Shown here piece by piece: positions 10,901 through 18,721 of a stretch of 64,000 nt of DNA. Position 1 is the first letter of the stretch. Each line of letters opens with the position of its first letter. Source of the DNA: JALSNL01 sp036479585 (GTDB taxonomy: Bacteria > Bacteroidota > Ignavibacteria > Ignavibacteriales > Melioribacteraceae); contig OZ245062.1 in assembly GCA_965224785.1 (NCBI GenBank), forward strand, positions 3,844,001 to 3,908,000, written 5' to 3'. The notes beneath the pieces are model-generated. The model searched no databases. It was given only the letters and a program-made list of their open reading frames with translations, and was not told the origin of the DNA. The position numbers and the translations under genes are program-made.

Positions 10901-11187
10901 TAATTAAAGGAATGCCTCTAGGTGTTATGAATGGATTTCCGTATGAGTTAAGAACAACAGAAGTTTTGTCAGGAGATATAATTTTACTTATGAGTGATGG
11001 TTTCCCTGAATTACAAAATGGCAGAAAAGAATTGTTTGGTTATGTGAATGTGAAAAATGTTTTTTCAGAAGTAACTGAAAAAGAACCTGAAGAAATTATT
11101 GAACACCTAAAGAATACTGGCTCTGCTTGGGTTGAAGATGCTGTGCCAGATGACGATGTTACTTTCGTGGTAATAAAAATTAAGTAG
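7996..11187 (+). CDS. Propeller sensor / SpoIIE-type PP2C phosphatase
   Basis: The protein has an N-terminal signal sequence (hydrophobic stretch ending near residue 22), then a degenerate beta-propeller region to about residue 680, a Y_Y_Y domain at roughly 690-752, one membrane span near 757-777 and a coiled coil with AETAELQAK heptads. The SpoIIE phosphatase occupies about 850-1,063, with GGDYYDF, GDATGHG, SDGFPEL and PDDDVTF motifs all present. The propeller blades lack the regular LWIGT signature of the gene at 618 and instead match the paralogue at 11,394, so these two form a subfamily. It starts 11 bases after the preceding stop, with no strong ribosome site visible. Its role is inferred as transmembrane control of a protein phosphatase. 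Confidence 0.88.
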   Translation: MNIKIKNKILALLLLNLSICFSNQDFASNKESGKPFINYYSPKIYKSSARNWGIAQDSRGVMYFANESGVLEYDGHYWRKIRVPQDYMVRSISIDERDKIYVCADTDFGYLESDTKGELQYVSLLPFLEKKYQSFGEVSDVKTIDNYAYFKTRDKIFRWDGNNFTVWDSVFSFNLFNINDKIYSRNEGIGLMMIEGDELKLVPDGDYFANIGVVGMLPYGTSKGDIDSVLILTYEHGLFLYDYNKFSPFETETDEYLIENQISNATETFNGNYAFATQRGGVVIINKHGKLIKIIDEKSGLQTNVCFNIFNDKNGGLWLTTEYGINHIIEPSSLSSFQNSGELKNITNSIYRFNNRIYAATQLGPMILKSNNGGFQLLKGSNQPSYVFAEFNDKLLIGTGSGTFVIENRSITKRIINGTTTSILVSDYYPDRIYIGTYYGFSVLEKKGDKFKVVYEKNLPDEVINIIEEDGSLWINGFFPGLISVTGNLNEFSSGSDKNITYESFNNSNGLAGNVLSIGKIDDTCFFNTNEGVYSYDKMAKTFKKFSLFGEVLSDTTKEVSLIANGRNKSIWILAYLQGEPVMGTASLQPDGNYNWKPIPELSLLDLSAVVSIYPDKDPLTGNEKLWLNTEEGLVLYDPSIEPNTLSNYSTLIRKVATKRDSIIYFGANNFEVDGTMEIAYSKNDMIFEYSTTHYDKPNSTYFKTFLEGDEEEWSSWGLETKKEYTNLSHGDYVFKLKAKNLYGIESDLASYSFTVLAPWYFSWWAYILYTFFIGGTLFSIRKFELNRRDKDNRIRVSELKAETAELQAKAVEAQARVMQAENERKSQELEEARKLQLSMLPKKLPELPNLEIAVYMKTATEVGGDYYDFHVGMDGTLTAVIGDATGHGLNAGTVVTATKSLFNTHANNPDILFTFSEMNRVLKGMKLRMLSMCLNILKIKGNQLTISSAGIPPALIYRSTTNEIEEFLIKGMPLGVMNGFPYELRTTEVLSGDIILLMSDGFPELQNGRKELFGYVNVKNVFSEVTEKEPEEIIEHLKNTGSAWVEDAVPDDDVTFVVIKIK

Positions 11188-11201
11188 ATAAATGATGCTT
11201 G

Positions 11202-11234
11202 TCCGCCGTAGCTTATACTTTGAGCGAAGGAGGA
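11202..11234. repeat. Imperfect inverted repeat of the TCCGCC...GGAGGA type
   Basis: TCCGCCGTAGC and the near-complementary GCGAAGGAGGA flank a short loop, forming an imperfect hairpin just after the stop of the sensor phosphatase gene. The sequence resembles a widespread intergenic motif seen near many bacterial genes. The copy near 22,172-22,198 has a related CGGCGTAG...CGAAGCCG layout. Whether it acts as a transcript end or is only a repeat cannot be told from sequence. Confidence 0.45.
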
Positions 11235-11393
11235 ATGTCTGTCTCGGCATAGTTTTTTTTAACTACACTTAGCAAGTTCGTAGTAATTAATATGTTAAGA
11301 GTTCTGTCATTTGGAATAAGATAGATTATCTTGTCAGTGAATATTTTAGTATAATTTGATTTATTTTTAAGCTCATCTTTCTATTGGGGAATA

Positions 11394-14300
11394 ATGAAAA
11401 CTTTAAGTTCCATAAAAATAATTTTAATATATGCATGTTTGGTAACTAATAGCTTTAGCCAGAATAACAATTTCCATCCTACAGAATTAGGAAAACCTTT
11501 TCTAAAGACTTATTCTCAAAAAGATTATAACGCTGGAAGAACGAATTGGTGTATTCTTCTGGACAAGAGAGGAATAGTATATGCAGGAAATACAAGTGGT
11601 ATTGTAGAGTTTGATGGAATTTCTTGGCGGAATATAGAGGTGCCTAATTCTGAATCCGTTAGATCGATGGACATTGATGAAAATGGTACTATTTATGTTT
11701 GTGCTTCTTCTGATTTTGGATACCTCGAAAGTGATTCAGTTGGATTTCTTCTCTATAAATCATTACTTCCTTTTCTAAATGACAATTACCATAACTTTGG
11801 TGAAATGTGGGATGTTGTAACTTCATCGCACGGAGTCTATTTCAAAAATAGTGATAAAATATTTAGATGGTTTGAAAATAAAATAACTGTGTGGGACTCA
11901 GTTTTTGCCTATCGTCTTTATAATATAAATGATAAGATCTATTCAAGAAATCAAGGTAAGGGTTTGATGACTATTGAAGGTGATTCAATTAAACTTATGC
12001 CAGATGGAGATTATTTTGCAAACATAGGTGTATTCAATATGCTCCCATTTAACAAAGGGGAATCTAATGAAAAAGAAAGGATGTTAATTACCACAAATAG
12101 AGCTGGACTGTTCTTGTACAGTAATAAAAAATTCCACCCCTTTAAAACTGAGATGGATTCATATTTAAAAGATAATCAAATTTATAATGCATGTATTACT
12201 TCTGCTGGAAACATTGCTTTATCAACCCAACGTGGCGGTGTTGTAGTTGTTGACAGAAATGGAAAATTAATAAAAACAATAAATAAAAACTCTGGTTTGT
12301 CAACAGATGTTATTTTCGATATTCACCCTGACCCAATGGGTGGTTTATGGTTGGCCACTTTTAATGGAATTGTTTATTACGAAATCCCTTCATCCTTTTC
12401 TACTTTTAAGAAAAGTGGTTTACTGGAAGACCAATCAAATTCTGTAATAAGATTTAATAATAAACTATATGTTGCCAACACAATGGGAATCTTTTATTAT
12501 TCACAGGTATATAATAGATTTAAACTCTTAAGTGGAAGTGATAAGGCTGCTTACAAATTATTAAACGTAAATGGAACCTTACTTGCTGCAACTAATAAAG
12601 GATTAGCAGTTATTAATGACGATAAAATCTCTAAATTTATTGATGAAAACACATCAACCGTATTATTTCATTCAACAGTTTTTCCAAATAGAATTTATTT
12701 TGGTAGTGGAGGCAGACTTGATGTTTTAATAAGTAGGAACAATAAAAAGTATTTTGTAAGCTATTCTAAAAAAAATTTTTATGATGATGCAACGAACATA
12801 GTTGAGGAGAAGAATGGCGGATTGTGGATTGATGGATACTTTAAAGGAATATACCATGTTACGGGTAAAATGGATGAACTAAGTGGTGGAAGTGATGCAA
12901 ATATCAGGTTTGAATTTTTTAGCGAAAAGGATAACCTTCCTGGTAAAAGCATTGGGCTTTACAGTGTTCAAAACAAAATATTATTAGCAACTGAGAGAGG
13001 AATTTTTAGTTTTAATGAAACTTCAAATAGTTTTTTGAGAGATTCAACACTTGGGGCAGTTTTTACAGATACGTCCATTACAATTTCTTTAATTGAAAAA
13101 AATATAAATAATGAGCTATGGATTTTAACTGATTCAATGGGACAGAAAAATCTTGGTAAAGCAATATTACAAAGTAATGGGAAATTTAAATGGAATGCGA
13201 TTCCTGAATTTAGAAGACTAAATCTAAACTCAATATTGGAAATATATTCTGAATATGATTTAAAAACAAAAAAGGAAATTTTGTGGCTAAGTACAGATGA
13301 ATCATTAATTAGATACATCCCTAATGCTCAAAAAGATGTTGGTGCAAAGTTTACAACCTTACTAAGGAAGGTTGTAGTAAATAATGACTCACTTATTTTT
13401 GGAGGAGCAGGACAATTTGATAAGTCTGTGGGAAATAACGAACTTCCATTTACTGAGAACAATGTTAAATTCGAATTTTCAGCAATAAGTTTTGATGAAC
13501 AGGAATCAAATAAATTTCAATACTTTCTAAAAGGAAATGATGATGATTGGTCCGAATGGTCTAAGGGTACAAGTAAAGAATACACAAACCTTTCTTATGG
13601 TAAATATTCATTTCATATCCGATCAAAAAATATTTACGGAAAATTAAGTCTTAGTGAGGCTTTCCATTTCAAAATTTTATCTCCTTGGTATTTAGCGTGG
13701 TGGGCTTTCTTATTATATTCATTCATAATTATTTCAGGAGTATTTTTTACTGATAGAATTATGCGTGGAAAAATTATTAGAAGGGAGAGAAGCAAAGCAA
13801 AACTTGTTGATGCAGAACATAGAGCAGAAACAGCAGAGCTTCAAGCAAAAGCTACTGAAGCACAGTCTGTGGTTATCCAAGCTGAAAATAATAGGAAGAG
13901 TAAAGAGCTGGAAGAAGCACGTCAACTTCAACTATCAATGCTTCCCAGGAAACTTCCACAATTACAAAACCTTGATATTGCAGTTTATATGCAAACAGCC
14001 ACTGAAGTTGGCGGTGATTATTATGATTTCCATGTTGATGATAATGGAACTTTAACTGCTGTTATTGGCGATGCAACCGGACATGGACTTAACGCTGGAA
14101 CAGTAGTAACTGCAACAAAAAGTTTGTTCAATACTCACGCAAACAATCCAGATATTCTTTTTACATTTTCTGAAATGACCCGTGTGATAAAAGGAATGAA
14201 ATTACGAATGCTTGCAATGTGTTTATGCATTTTGAAAATAAAAGGAAATCAACTAACAATTTCTTCTGCTGGAATTCCACCGGCATTAATTTATAGAAGC

Positions 14301-14612
14301 AACACAAATAAAATAGAGGAATTTTTAATTAAAGGAATGCCACTTGGCGTTATGAATGGATTCCCCTATGAATTAAGAACAGTCAAAATTTTACCCGGAG
14401 ATATAATTTTACTTATGAGTGATGGCTTTCCTGAACTATTTAATAAAGAAAAAAAAATGTTTGGTTACGATAAAGTAAAAAGTGTTTTTGGGGAAGTTAC
14501 CGGAAAAAAACCTGAAGAAATTATTGAACACCTAAAGAACACTGGTTCTGCTTGGGTTGAAAATGCTGTACCAGATGACGATGTTACTTTTGTGGTTATA
14601 AAGATGAGGTAG
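11394..14612 (+). CDS. Propeller sensor / SpoIIE-type PP2C phosphatase
   Basis: It has the same architecture and similar length (1,072 residues) as the gene at 7,996: a signal peptide (ends near residue 22), a degenerate propeller region, a Y_Y_Y domain around 690-760, a single membrane span at about 765-785, coiled-coil heptads and a C-terminal SpoIIE phosphatase carrying GGDYYDF, GDATGHG, SDGFPEL and PDDDVTF. Its phosphatase domain is nearly identical in DNA to that of the 7,996 gene over long tracts, pointing to recent duplication or gene conversion. A ~200-bp spacer separates it from its sister, so it may have its own promoter. The output partner (an anti-sigma antagonist or similar) is not encoded in the window. 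Confidence 0.88.
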   Translation: MKTLSSIKIILIYACLVTNSFSQNNNFHPTELGKPFLKTYSQKDYNAGRTNWCILLDKRGIVYAGNTSGIVEFDGISWRNIEVPNSESVRSMDIDENGTIYVCASSDFGYLESDSVGFLLYKSLLPFLNDNYHNFGEMWDVVTSSHGVYFKNSDKIFRWFENKITVWDSVFAYRLYNINDKIYSRNQGKGLMTIEGDSIKLMPDGDYFANIGVFNMLPFNKGESNEKERMLITTNRAGLFLYSNKKFHPFKTEMDSYLKDNQIYNACITSAGNIALSTQRGGVVVVDRNGKLIKTINKNSGLSTDVIFDIHPDPMGGLWLATFNGIVYYEIPSSFSTFKKSGLLEDQSNSVIRFNNKLYVANTMGIFYYSQVYNRFKLLSGSDKAAYKLLNVNGTLLAATNKGLAVINDDKISKFIDENTSTVLFHSTVFPNRIYFGSGGRLDVLISRNNKKYFVSYSKKNFYDDATNIVEEKNGGLWIDGYFKGIYHVTGKMDELSGGSDANIRFEFFSEKDNLPGKSIGLYSVQNKILLATERGIFSFNETSNSFLRDSTLGAVFTDTSITISLIEKNINNELWILTDSMGQKNLGKAILQSNGKFKWNAIPEFRRLNLNSILEIYSEYDLKTKKEILWLSTDESLIRYIPNAQKDVGAKFTTLLRKVVVNNDSLIFGGAGQFDKSVGNNELPFTENNVKFEFSAISFDEQESNKFQYFLKGNDDDWSEWSKGTSKEYTNLSYGKYSFHIRSKNIYGKLSLSEAFHFKILSPWYLAWWAFLLYSFIIISGVFFTDRIMRGKIIRRERSKAKLVDAEHRAETAELQAKATEAQSVVIQAENNRKSKELEEARQLQLSMLPRKLPQLQNLDIAVYMQTATEVGGDYYDFHVDDNGTLTAVIGDATGHGLNAGTVVTATKSLFNTHANNPDILFTFSEMTRVIKGMKLRMLAMCLCILKIKGNQLTISSAGIPPALIYRSNTNKIEEFLIKGMPLGVMNGFPYELRTVKILPGDIILLMSDGFPELFNKEKKMFGYDKVKSVFGEVTGKKPEEIIEHLKNTGSAWVENAVPDDDVTFVVIKMR

Positions 14613-14652
14613 GCTTTGTTTCGGTTGAAGCTAGATTTTTGAACGTCACCAA

Positions 14653-14682
14653 GTTACATTTATTGTTATAAAAATTAAGTAA
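14653..14682 (+). pseudogene. 3'-end remnant of another SpoIIE phosphatase gene
   Basis: Ten codons read VTFIVIKIK followed by a stop. This matches the extreme C-terminus of all the intact phosphatases in the array (for example VTFVVIKIK plus stop at the end of the 7,996 gene). No preceding frame shows the rest of the domain. The stretch lies 40 bp after the last intact member. It is best read as the leftover end of a deleted sixth copy or a partial duplication; chance similarity is possible because the match is short. Confidence 0.55.
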
Positions 14683-14839
14683 TGCATACCACTCAAAATT
14701 GAATAAAAAATTGCAGAATATTTTCAAATCAATAATCTGTAATCTTCAATCAGAAACCCAAAGAGATTGTAGAGCAAAAACACTTCCTTATATGTTTATA
14801 AATTCTAGTTTGAATTATTGAAATTAGTTAAAATAACTC

Positions 14840-14870
14840 TTGACTCTACCCCAAGGGTAGCACTTATATT
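14840..14870 (+). promoter_or_regulatory. MerR-type promoter/operator with 19-bp spacer
   Basis: A -35 element TTGACT (14,840-14,845) and a -10 element TATATT (14,865-14,870) are 19 bp apart, the long spacing typical of MerR-activated promoters. The spacer contains the perfect inverted repeat CTACCC-CAA-GGGTAG (14,846-14,860). In this family the regulator binds such a repeat and twists the DNA to align the two elements. The MerR-family gene begins 110 bp downstream, so autoregulation is likely. Confidence 0.8.
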
Positions 14871-14980
14871 TGAAATGCAATTGTAAAATAACTTATGAGT
14901 GAATTCTGTCCGTCTTCTCGCAAAAAAAGTGCGGACAAACTGTTCCAATATAACGGAATGAGCTGAGACAAGGAGAAATT

Positions 14981-15799
14981 ATGAAATTCAGTATCGGGGA
15001 GTTTTCCAAAATAACTTTATTGTCTATTAAGTCGCTTCGTCTTTATCACGAAAAAAAAATTCTTATTCCAGCAGAAGTTGATGAGTTTACAAAATACCGC
15101 TATTACAATGAAGGAAATTATGAGAAAGCTCGCTCAATAAAAATTTTAAGAGAACACGACTTTAGTCTTGCAGAAATTAAAGAGATTCTTGATGAATGCA
15201 ATGATGAAGCTGATATGCTTGAACAAGTTCAAACTAAGTTATATGAAATTAAAAATAAAATTGACCGATATAATGATATTTCTCAATCACTTGAAAATAT
15301 TATAAAACAAGAAAAGGAAAGTGTTATGAAAACTAATCAAGAATTTGATGTGGAAGAAAAAGAGATTTCAACAATACTAATTGCAGGACACAGAATGAAA
15401 GGAAAATACCAAGATGTTGGTAAAGGCTTTAAGCTGCTAGGTAAATCTTTTGGCAGACATATAAACGGAAAGGCAATGAGCCTTTATTACGATGGAGAAT
15501 ACAAAGAAGATGATGCAGATTTTGAACCTTGCTTTCCAATTAGAAAAGGAAATAGTTCGGATGATATTTCTGTGCGAGAAATAAAAGGTGGAAAGTGTGT
15601 AAGCCTTATACACAAAGGGGAATATGAAAATCTATCACAATCATATAAAAAAATATTTAGCTACATTAATGAAAATAATTTGAAAACATTATTACCCTCT
15701 AGAGAAGTTTATGTAAAAGGTCCGGGTATGATTTTTAATGGTAATCCAAATAATTATCTTACTGAAATTCAAATAATGATTGGCGATTGTGAAAAGTAA
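14981..15799 (+). CDS. MerR-family regulator with GyrI-like effector-binding domain
   Basis: Residues ~1-70 form a MerR winged helix-turn-helix (FSIGEFSKI... then the second helix region with RYYNEGNYEKARSIKILRE). A dimerisation coiled coil follows at ~75-115, and a GyrI-like (AraC effector-binding type) ligand domain runs from ~118 to the end. This is the architecture of multidrug-responsive regulators such as BmrR. The start is supported by an AGGAG ribosome site a few bases upstream. It sits just downstream of a MerR-type promoter and upstream of a stand-alone GyrI-like gene on the same strand, so the pair may respond to the same class of small molecules. The ligand is unknown. Confidence 0.88.
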   Translation: MKFSIGEFSKITLLSIKSLRLYHEKKILIPAEVDEFTKYRYYNEGNYEKARSIKILREHDFSLAEIKEILDECNDEADMLEQVQTKLYEIKNKIDRYNDISQSLENIIKQEKESVMKTNQEFDVEEKEISTILIAGHRMKGKYQDVGKGFKLLGKSFGRHINGKAMSLYYDGEYKEDDADFEPCFPIRKGNSSDDISVREIKGGKCVSLIHKGEYENLSQSYKKIFSYINENNLKTLLPSREVYVKGPGMIFNGNPNNYLTEIQIMIGDCEK

Positions 15800-15841
15800 T
15801 ATTACTTTAAAATTAAAGTGGTTTTTGGGAATTTACTAATT

Positions 15842-15949
15842 TGTTATTGCGAAACTTCTGTCTTATAGAAGTTGTGGCAATCTGCTAAGTAAACAAAAAA
15901 GTTTGACAGATTGCCCGCCCAACAAAAAACGTTGAGTTCGCCATGACAG
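15842..15949. repeat. Palindromic intergenic repeat (TGTYATTGCGAA / GGCAATCTG type)
   Basis: The outer arms TGTTATTGCGAA and TTCGCCATGACA are inverted with two mismatches. The inner arms GGCAATCTG and CAGATTGCC are a perfect 9-bp inverted repeat. The layout matches the widespread intergenic palindrome with TGTCATTGCGA...GCAATCTG arms. It fills the space between the MerR gene and the GyrI-like gene. Confidence 0.75.
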
Positions 15950-16013
15950 TATATTTCCGAAAACCAAATCGTATTTAATTTGCATTACAATTATTTTAAT
16001 AAGGAAATTACAA

Positions 16014-16628
16014 ATGGAAAAAATAGATTTCAAAAAAGAACTTAAATACCTATATAAACCATCGGGGAAAAGAATTGATTTTGTTGATGTACCAACAATG
16101 AATTTTCTAATGATAGACGGGAGGGGAAATCCAAATACTTCAACAGAATATAGACAAGCAGTTGAGGCGCTCTTTGGTCTTTCGTACACAATTAAATTTA
16201 TGATAAAAAAAGGAAGCTTAAAAATTGATTATGGTGTTTTGCCATTAGAGGGTCTTTGGTGGGCTGATGATATGAAAGCATTTATTGATGATAAAAAAGA
16301 TGAGTGGAAGTGGACTTTAATGATGATGCAACCAGATGAGTACGTAACCAAAAAATTGGTTGAAGAAGCAACTGAAAAATTAAAACTTAAAAAGAATCCG
16401 GCTGGACTATCTAAAGTAAGATTCGAAAATTTTACAGAAGCGAAGACAGCACAAACTTTGCATATAGGGCCTTTCTCAGAAGAAGGACCAACCATTGAAA
16501 AGTTACATAAATTTATTGAAGAAAATGGTTTTGTGTTGGATGGCAAACATCATGAAATTTATTTGAGTGATATTCGAAGAGCAGCTCCAGAGAGGTGGAA
16601 AACTATTATTAGACAGCCATACAAATAA
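16014..16628 (+). CDS. Stand-alone GyrI-like small-molecule-binding protein
   Basis: The 204-residue protein matches the GyrI-like / SbmC superfamily members that lack a DNA-binding domain (begins KKELKYLYKPSGK, includes GLWWADDM, ends with YLSDIRRAAPERWKTIIRQPY). In this family the twin SHS2 modules bind hydrophobic small molecules, and some members hydrolyse cyclopropane-containing toxins; which activity applies here is not decided by sequence. There is no signal peptide, so it is cytoplasmic. A ribosome site (AAGGAAAT) precedes the ATG. It follows the MerR/GyrI-like regulator, separated by a palindromic repeat, suggesting a shared xenobiotic-response role (inference). Confidence 0.82.
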   Translation: MEKIDFKKELKYLYKPSGKRIDFVDVPTMNFLMIDGRGNPNTSTEYRQAVEALFGLSYTIKFMIKKGSLKIDYGVLPLEGLWWADDMKAFIDDKKDEWKWTLMMMQPDEYVTKKLVEEATEKLKLKKNPAGLSKVRFENFTEAKTAQTLHIGPFSEEGPTIEKLHKFIEENGFVLDGKHHEIYLSDIRRAAPERWKTIIRQPYK

Positions 16629-16678
16629 TCAAGTTATCATTTTTAAGAAGAATTATTTTAGATCTTAAAATCATTTTG

Positions 16679-17491
16679 TTAAAATCTATATTGGAAATTG
16701 ATTCCATTAAAAGTTGGTGAAATTGTAAGTCCGGTTTTATCTTTTTTGGTTCTATTTTTTTCTTCACTTATTACGTGCAAGCCACTAGCAATGCCAAGTA
16801 AAGTTCCTAAAGCTACATCGGAAAACCAATGTTCGCCATTAAGTAATCTTTGGGTAGCTGTAAGTCCGGCAAGACCATAAAATCCAATTCTTGTCCAAGG
16901 TGTATCAAAATATTCTGCAAGAACAGTTGAGAAAGCAAAAGCAACTGTTGTATGTCCAGACGGAAAAGATTGAAAAGAATTGTTAGATTCAAATCCGCTA
17001 AACTCTAAATGGTTATTGGTGAATGGTGGTCTTTTTCTTCCGGCAATCATTCTAACAAACATTGCAGTTAAACCAGAGTACGTTAGTGATTGGACAATCA
17101 TTCTACCCAACACTCGCACATCATCATTTTTGGTTAGATAACCAAAAGTATATGTTGCGGCTCCAGCAAGTTCGGCATATTGGATAACTCCAAACTCTTT
17201 AGCAAATACCCAAACACCACTTTCTAATTTGGGCATATTTCTTCTACCAATTCGTTCTTGAAAATAGTCATCGTTTCTAACTAACAGATATGTGCCTAGC
17301 CCAATGCCAGCAGTTACAAGCCATTGGGTTTTATTCATCCCAAGTGGGTAGGTTATAAACGAACCTCCATCAGCAAAAAATATTTCTGTGTCAGAAATAA
17401 AATTGTCAAAAAAGCCATGTTCTTTTTTTGATTGTGAGAATACAAGTTGAGTTAAAAAGAGAAGATAAAAGAAGAAGTATGTTTTTTTCAT
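16679..17491 (-). CDS. PAP2-family phosphatase, membrane or periplasmic
   Basis: The PAP2 signature is complete: a K/R-rich first motif ending RKRPPF, the PSGHT second motif and the third motif with R...GEHWFSD, giving the two catalytic histidines and the aspartate. An N-terminal signal sequence ends near residue 20, and several hydrophobic segments follow. In this superfamily the enzymes remove phosphate from phosphatidate, undecaprenyl pyrophosphate or lipid A; the substrate cannot be chosen from sequence. The C-terminus (FNGINFQYRF) resembles a beta-strand ending in an aromatic residue, as in outer-membrane-associated Bacteroidota PAP2 proteins. It is convergent with the GyrI-like gene. 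Confidence 0.85.
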   Translation of the reverse strand: MKKTYFFFYLLFLTQLVFSQSKKEHGFFDNFISDTEIFFADGGSFITYPLGMNKTQWLVTAGIGLGTYLLVRNDDYFQERIGRRNMPKLESGVWVFAKEFGVIQYAELAGAATYTFGYLTKNDDVRVLGRMIVQSLTYSGLTAMFVRMIAGRKRPPFTNNHLEFSGFESNNSFQSFPSGHTTVAFAFSTVLAEYFDTPWTRIGFYGLAGLTATQRLLNGEHWFSDVALGTLLGIASGLHVISEEKNRTKKDKTGLTISPTFNGINFQYRF

Positions 17492-17545
17492 AACCGTAAA
17501 GTTATAGTTTTTAGTAATATATATTTATTGGTCTCAGTCGGAGTT

Positions 17546-17868
17546 AAAACTATGCACTTTAGTGCATCTCGTTTTAGCTTCTAAAAGTTCTAGTTAAAAA
17601 ACAAATATCAAAATAAAAATAACAAATAAATAAAAATTCTCAATTCCACAAAACACAAACTGTTATACGTAACAACATAAAACATCAAAAGAAAAAATCT
17701 TAAAATTGGAATTTGAAACTTGATAATTATTTGTGTTTTATAATTTGCTTTTTGGTGCTTCTAAACGAATTTTATTCGTAGCCAAACCTATGGACTTGCA
17801 GTCCATAGTGGTTTAGTTTAATCTCTTTGGGTTAATTCCCCGTCCCTGGTACTTTGAAAGCGCCAGGC
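17546..17868. repeat. Intergenic stretch with four stem-loop sequences (391-bp gap)
   Basis: The gap between the PAP2 gene and the aldo/keto reductase gene has no coding potential. It contains ATGCAC-TTTA-GTGCAT inside AAAAC/GTTTT arms (17,546-17,575), ACGAA-TTTTA-TTCGT (17,765-17,779), CTATGGAC-TTGCA-GTCCATAG inside AAACC/GGTTT arms (17,784-17,815) and CCTGG...CCAGG (17,845-17,868). The first and third share the design of outer stem, small bulge, inner stem and short loop. No element family can be named. Confidence 0.6.
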
Positions 17869-17882
17869 ACGTTAGGTATAAA

Positions 17883-18716
17883 TTAAAATTTAATATTATC
17901 AGGGTCAGGACCATAGCGAAAGTTTTTATCCAAGCCATTAATTATATTCATATCTTCATCAGCAAGTTCAAAATCAAAAATATTTGAATTATCAATAATT
18001 CTTTGTTGGTTAATAGATTTAGGAATTGTGACTATTCCTCTTTGAAGATTCCAACGTAATGTAATTTGTACTTCTGTCTTATTATGTTTTTTTGCAAGAT
18101 TTTTTATTTCTTCCACTTCAAATATTTTGCCTTGCATTAAAGGACTCCAAGCTTCAACTTGAATTTTATTTTCTTTACAAAAGTCTATAAGTTTTGGCGA
18201 AGTTAAATAGGGATGAAACTCTATTTGGTTCACAGCTGGAACAACCTTTGCGATTTTTAATAATTCTTCTAAATGATGAAGCATAAAATTACTAACTCCA
18301 ATGGCTTTGATGCGTCCTTCTGCATATAGCTTTTCTAAAGCTTTCCAACTATCTGCAAATGTATCTTTTTTATACCAATGAATTAAATATAAATCTAAAT
18401 AATCTAATTGTAATTTTTTCAGACTAACATCAAATGCCTTTAGAGTTTTAACATAACCTTGGTCGAAGTTCCATAACTTTGATGTAATAAACAATTCACT
18501 TCTCTTAATGCTAGAATCCTTAATAGCACTTCCAACTCCAACTTCGTTTTGATAAATTGCTGCTGTATCAATGCTTCTATAGCCTGCATCGATTGCAAAC
18601 CTTACTGCATTTTCTACCTCACTTCCATTATCAGCTTGCCAAACACCAAGCCCCAGCCAAGGCATTTTTATTCCGTTATTCAATTCTGTTCGGTCGTCAA
18701 TTTTGGTTATACCCAT
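17883..18716 (-). CDS. Aldo/keto reductase, NAD(P)H-dependent
   Basis: This is a TIM-barrel AKR-fold oxidoreductase with the full catalytic tetrad. Counting from the chosen start, Asp50 lies in SIDTAAIY, Tyr55 in the same segment, Lys80 in ITSKLW and His113 in LIHW, close to the canonical AKR numbering. GVSNF and the phosphate-binding end motif IPKS are also present. It reduces aldehydes or ketones in the cytoplasm; the physiological substrate is unknown. A longer frame runs to 18,788, but its extra N-terminus overlaps the upstream gene and is not AKR-like. The ATG at 18,716 lies five bases after the stop of the DUF1569 gene. It is the last gene of the YceI-MarR-DUF1569 operon. Confidence 0.9.
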   Translation of the reverse strand: MGITKIDDRTELNNGIKMPWLGLGVWQADNGSEVENAVRFAIDAGYRSIDTAAIYQNEVGVGSAIKDSSIKRSELFITSKLWNFDQGYVKTLKAFDVSLKKLQLDYLDLYLIHWYKKDTFADSWKALEKLYAEGRIKAIGVSNFMLHHLEELLKIAKVVPAVNQIEFHPYLTSPKLIDFCKENKIQVEAWSPLMQGKIFEVEEIKNLAKKHNKTEVQITLRWNLQRGIVTIPKSINQQRIIDNSNIFDFELADEDMNIINGLDKNFRYGPDPDNIKF

Positions 18717-18721
18717 TTTGT

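Noticed and set aside
15842..17868. CRISPR array, because several short repeats occur close together
   Set aside because: The repeats are different palindromes at irregular spacing, with no constant direct repeat and no unique spacers, and no cas gene is in the window.
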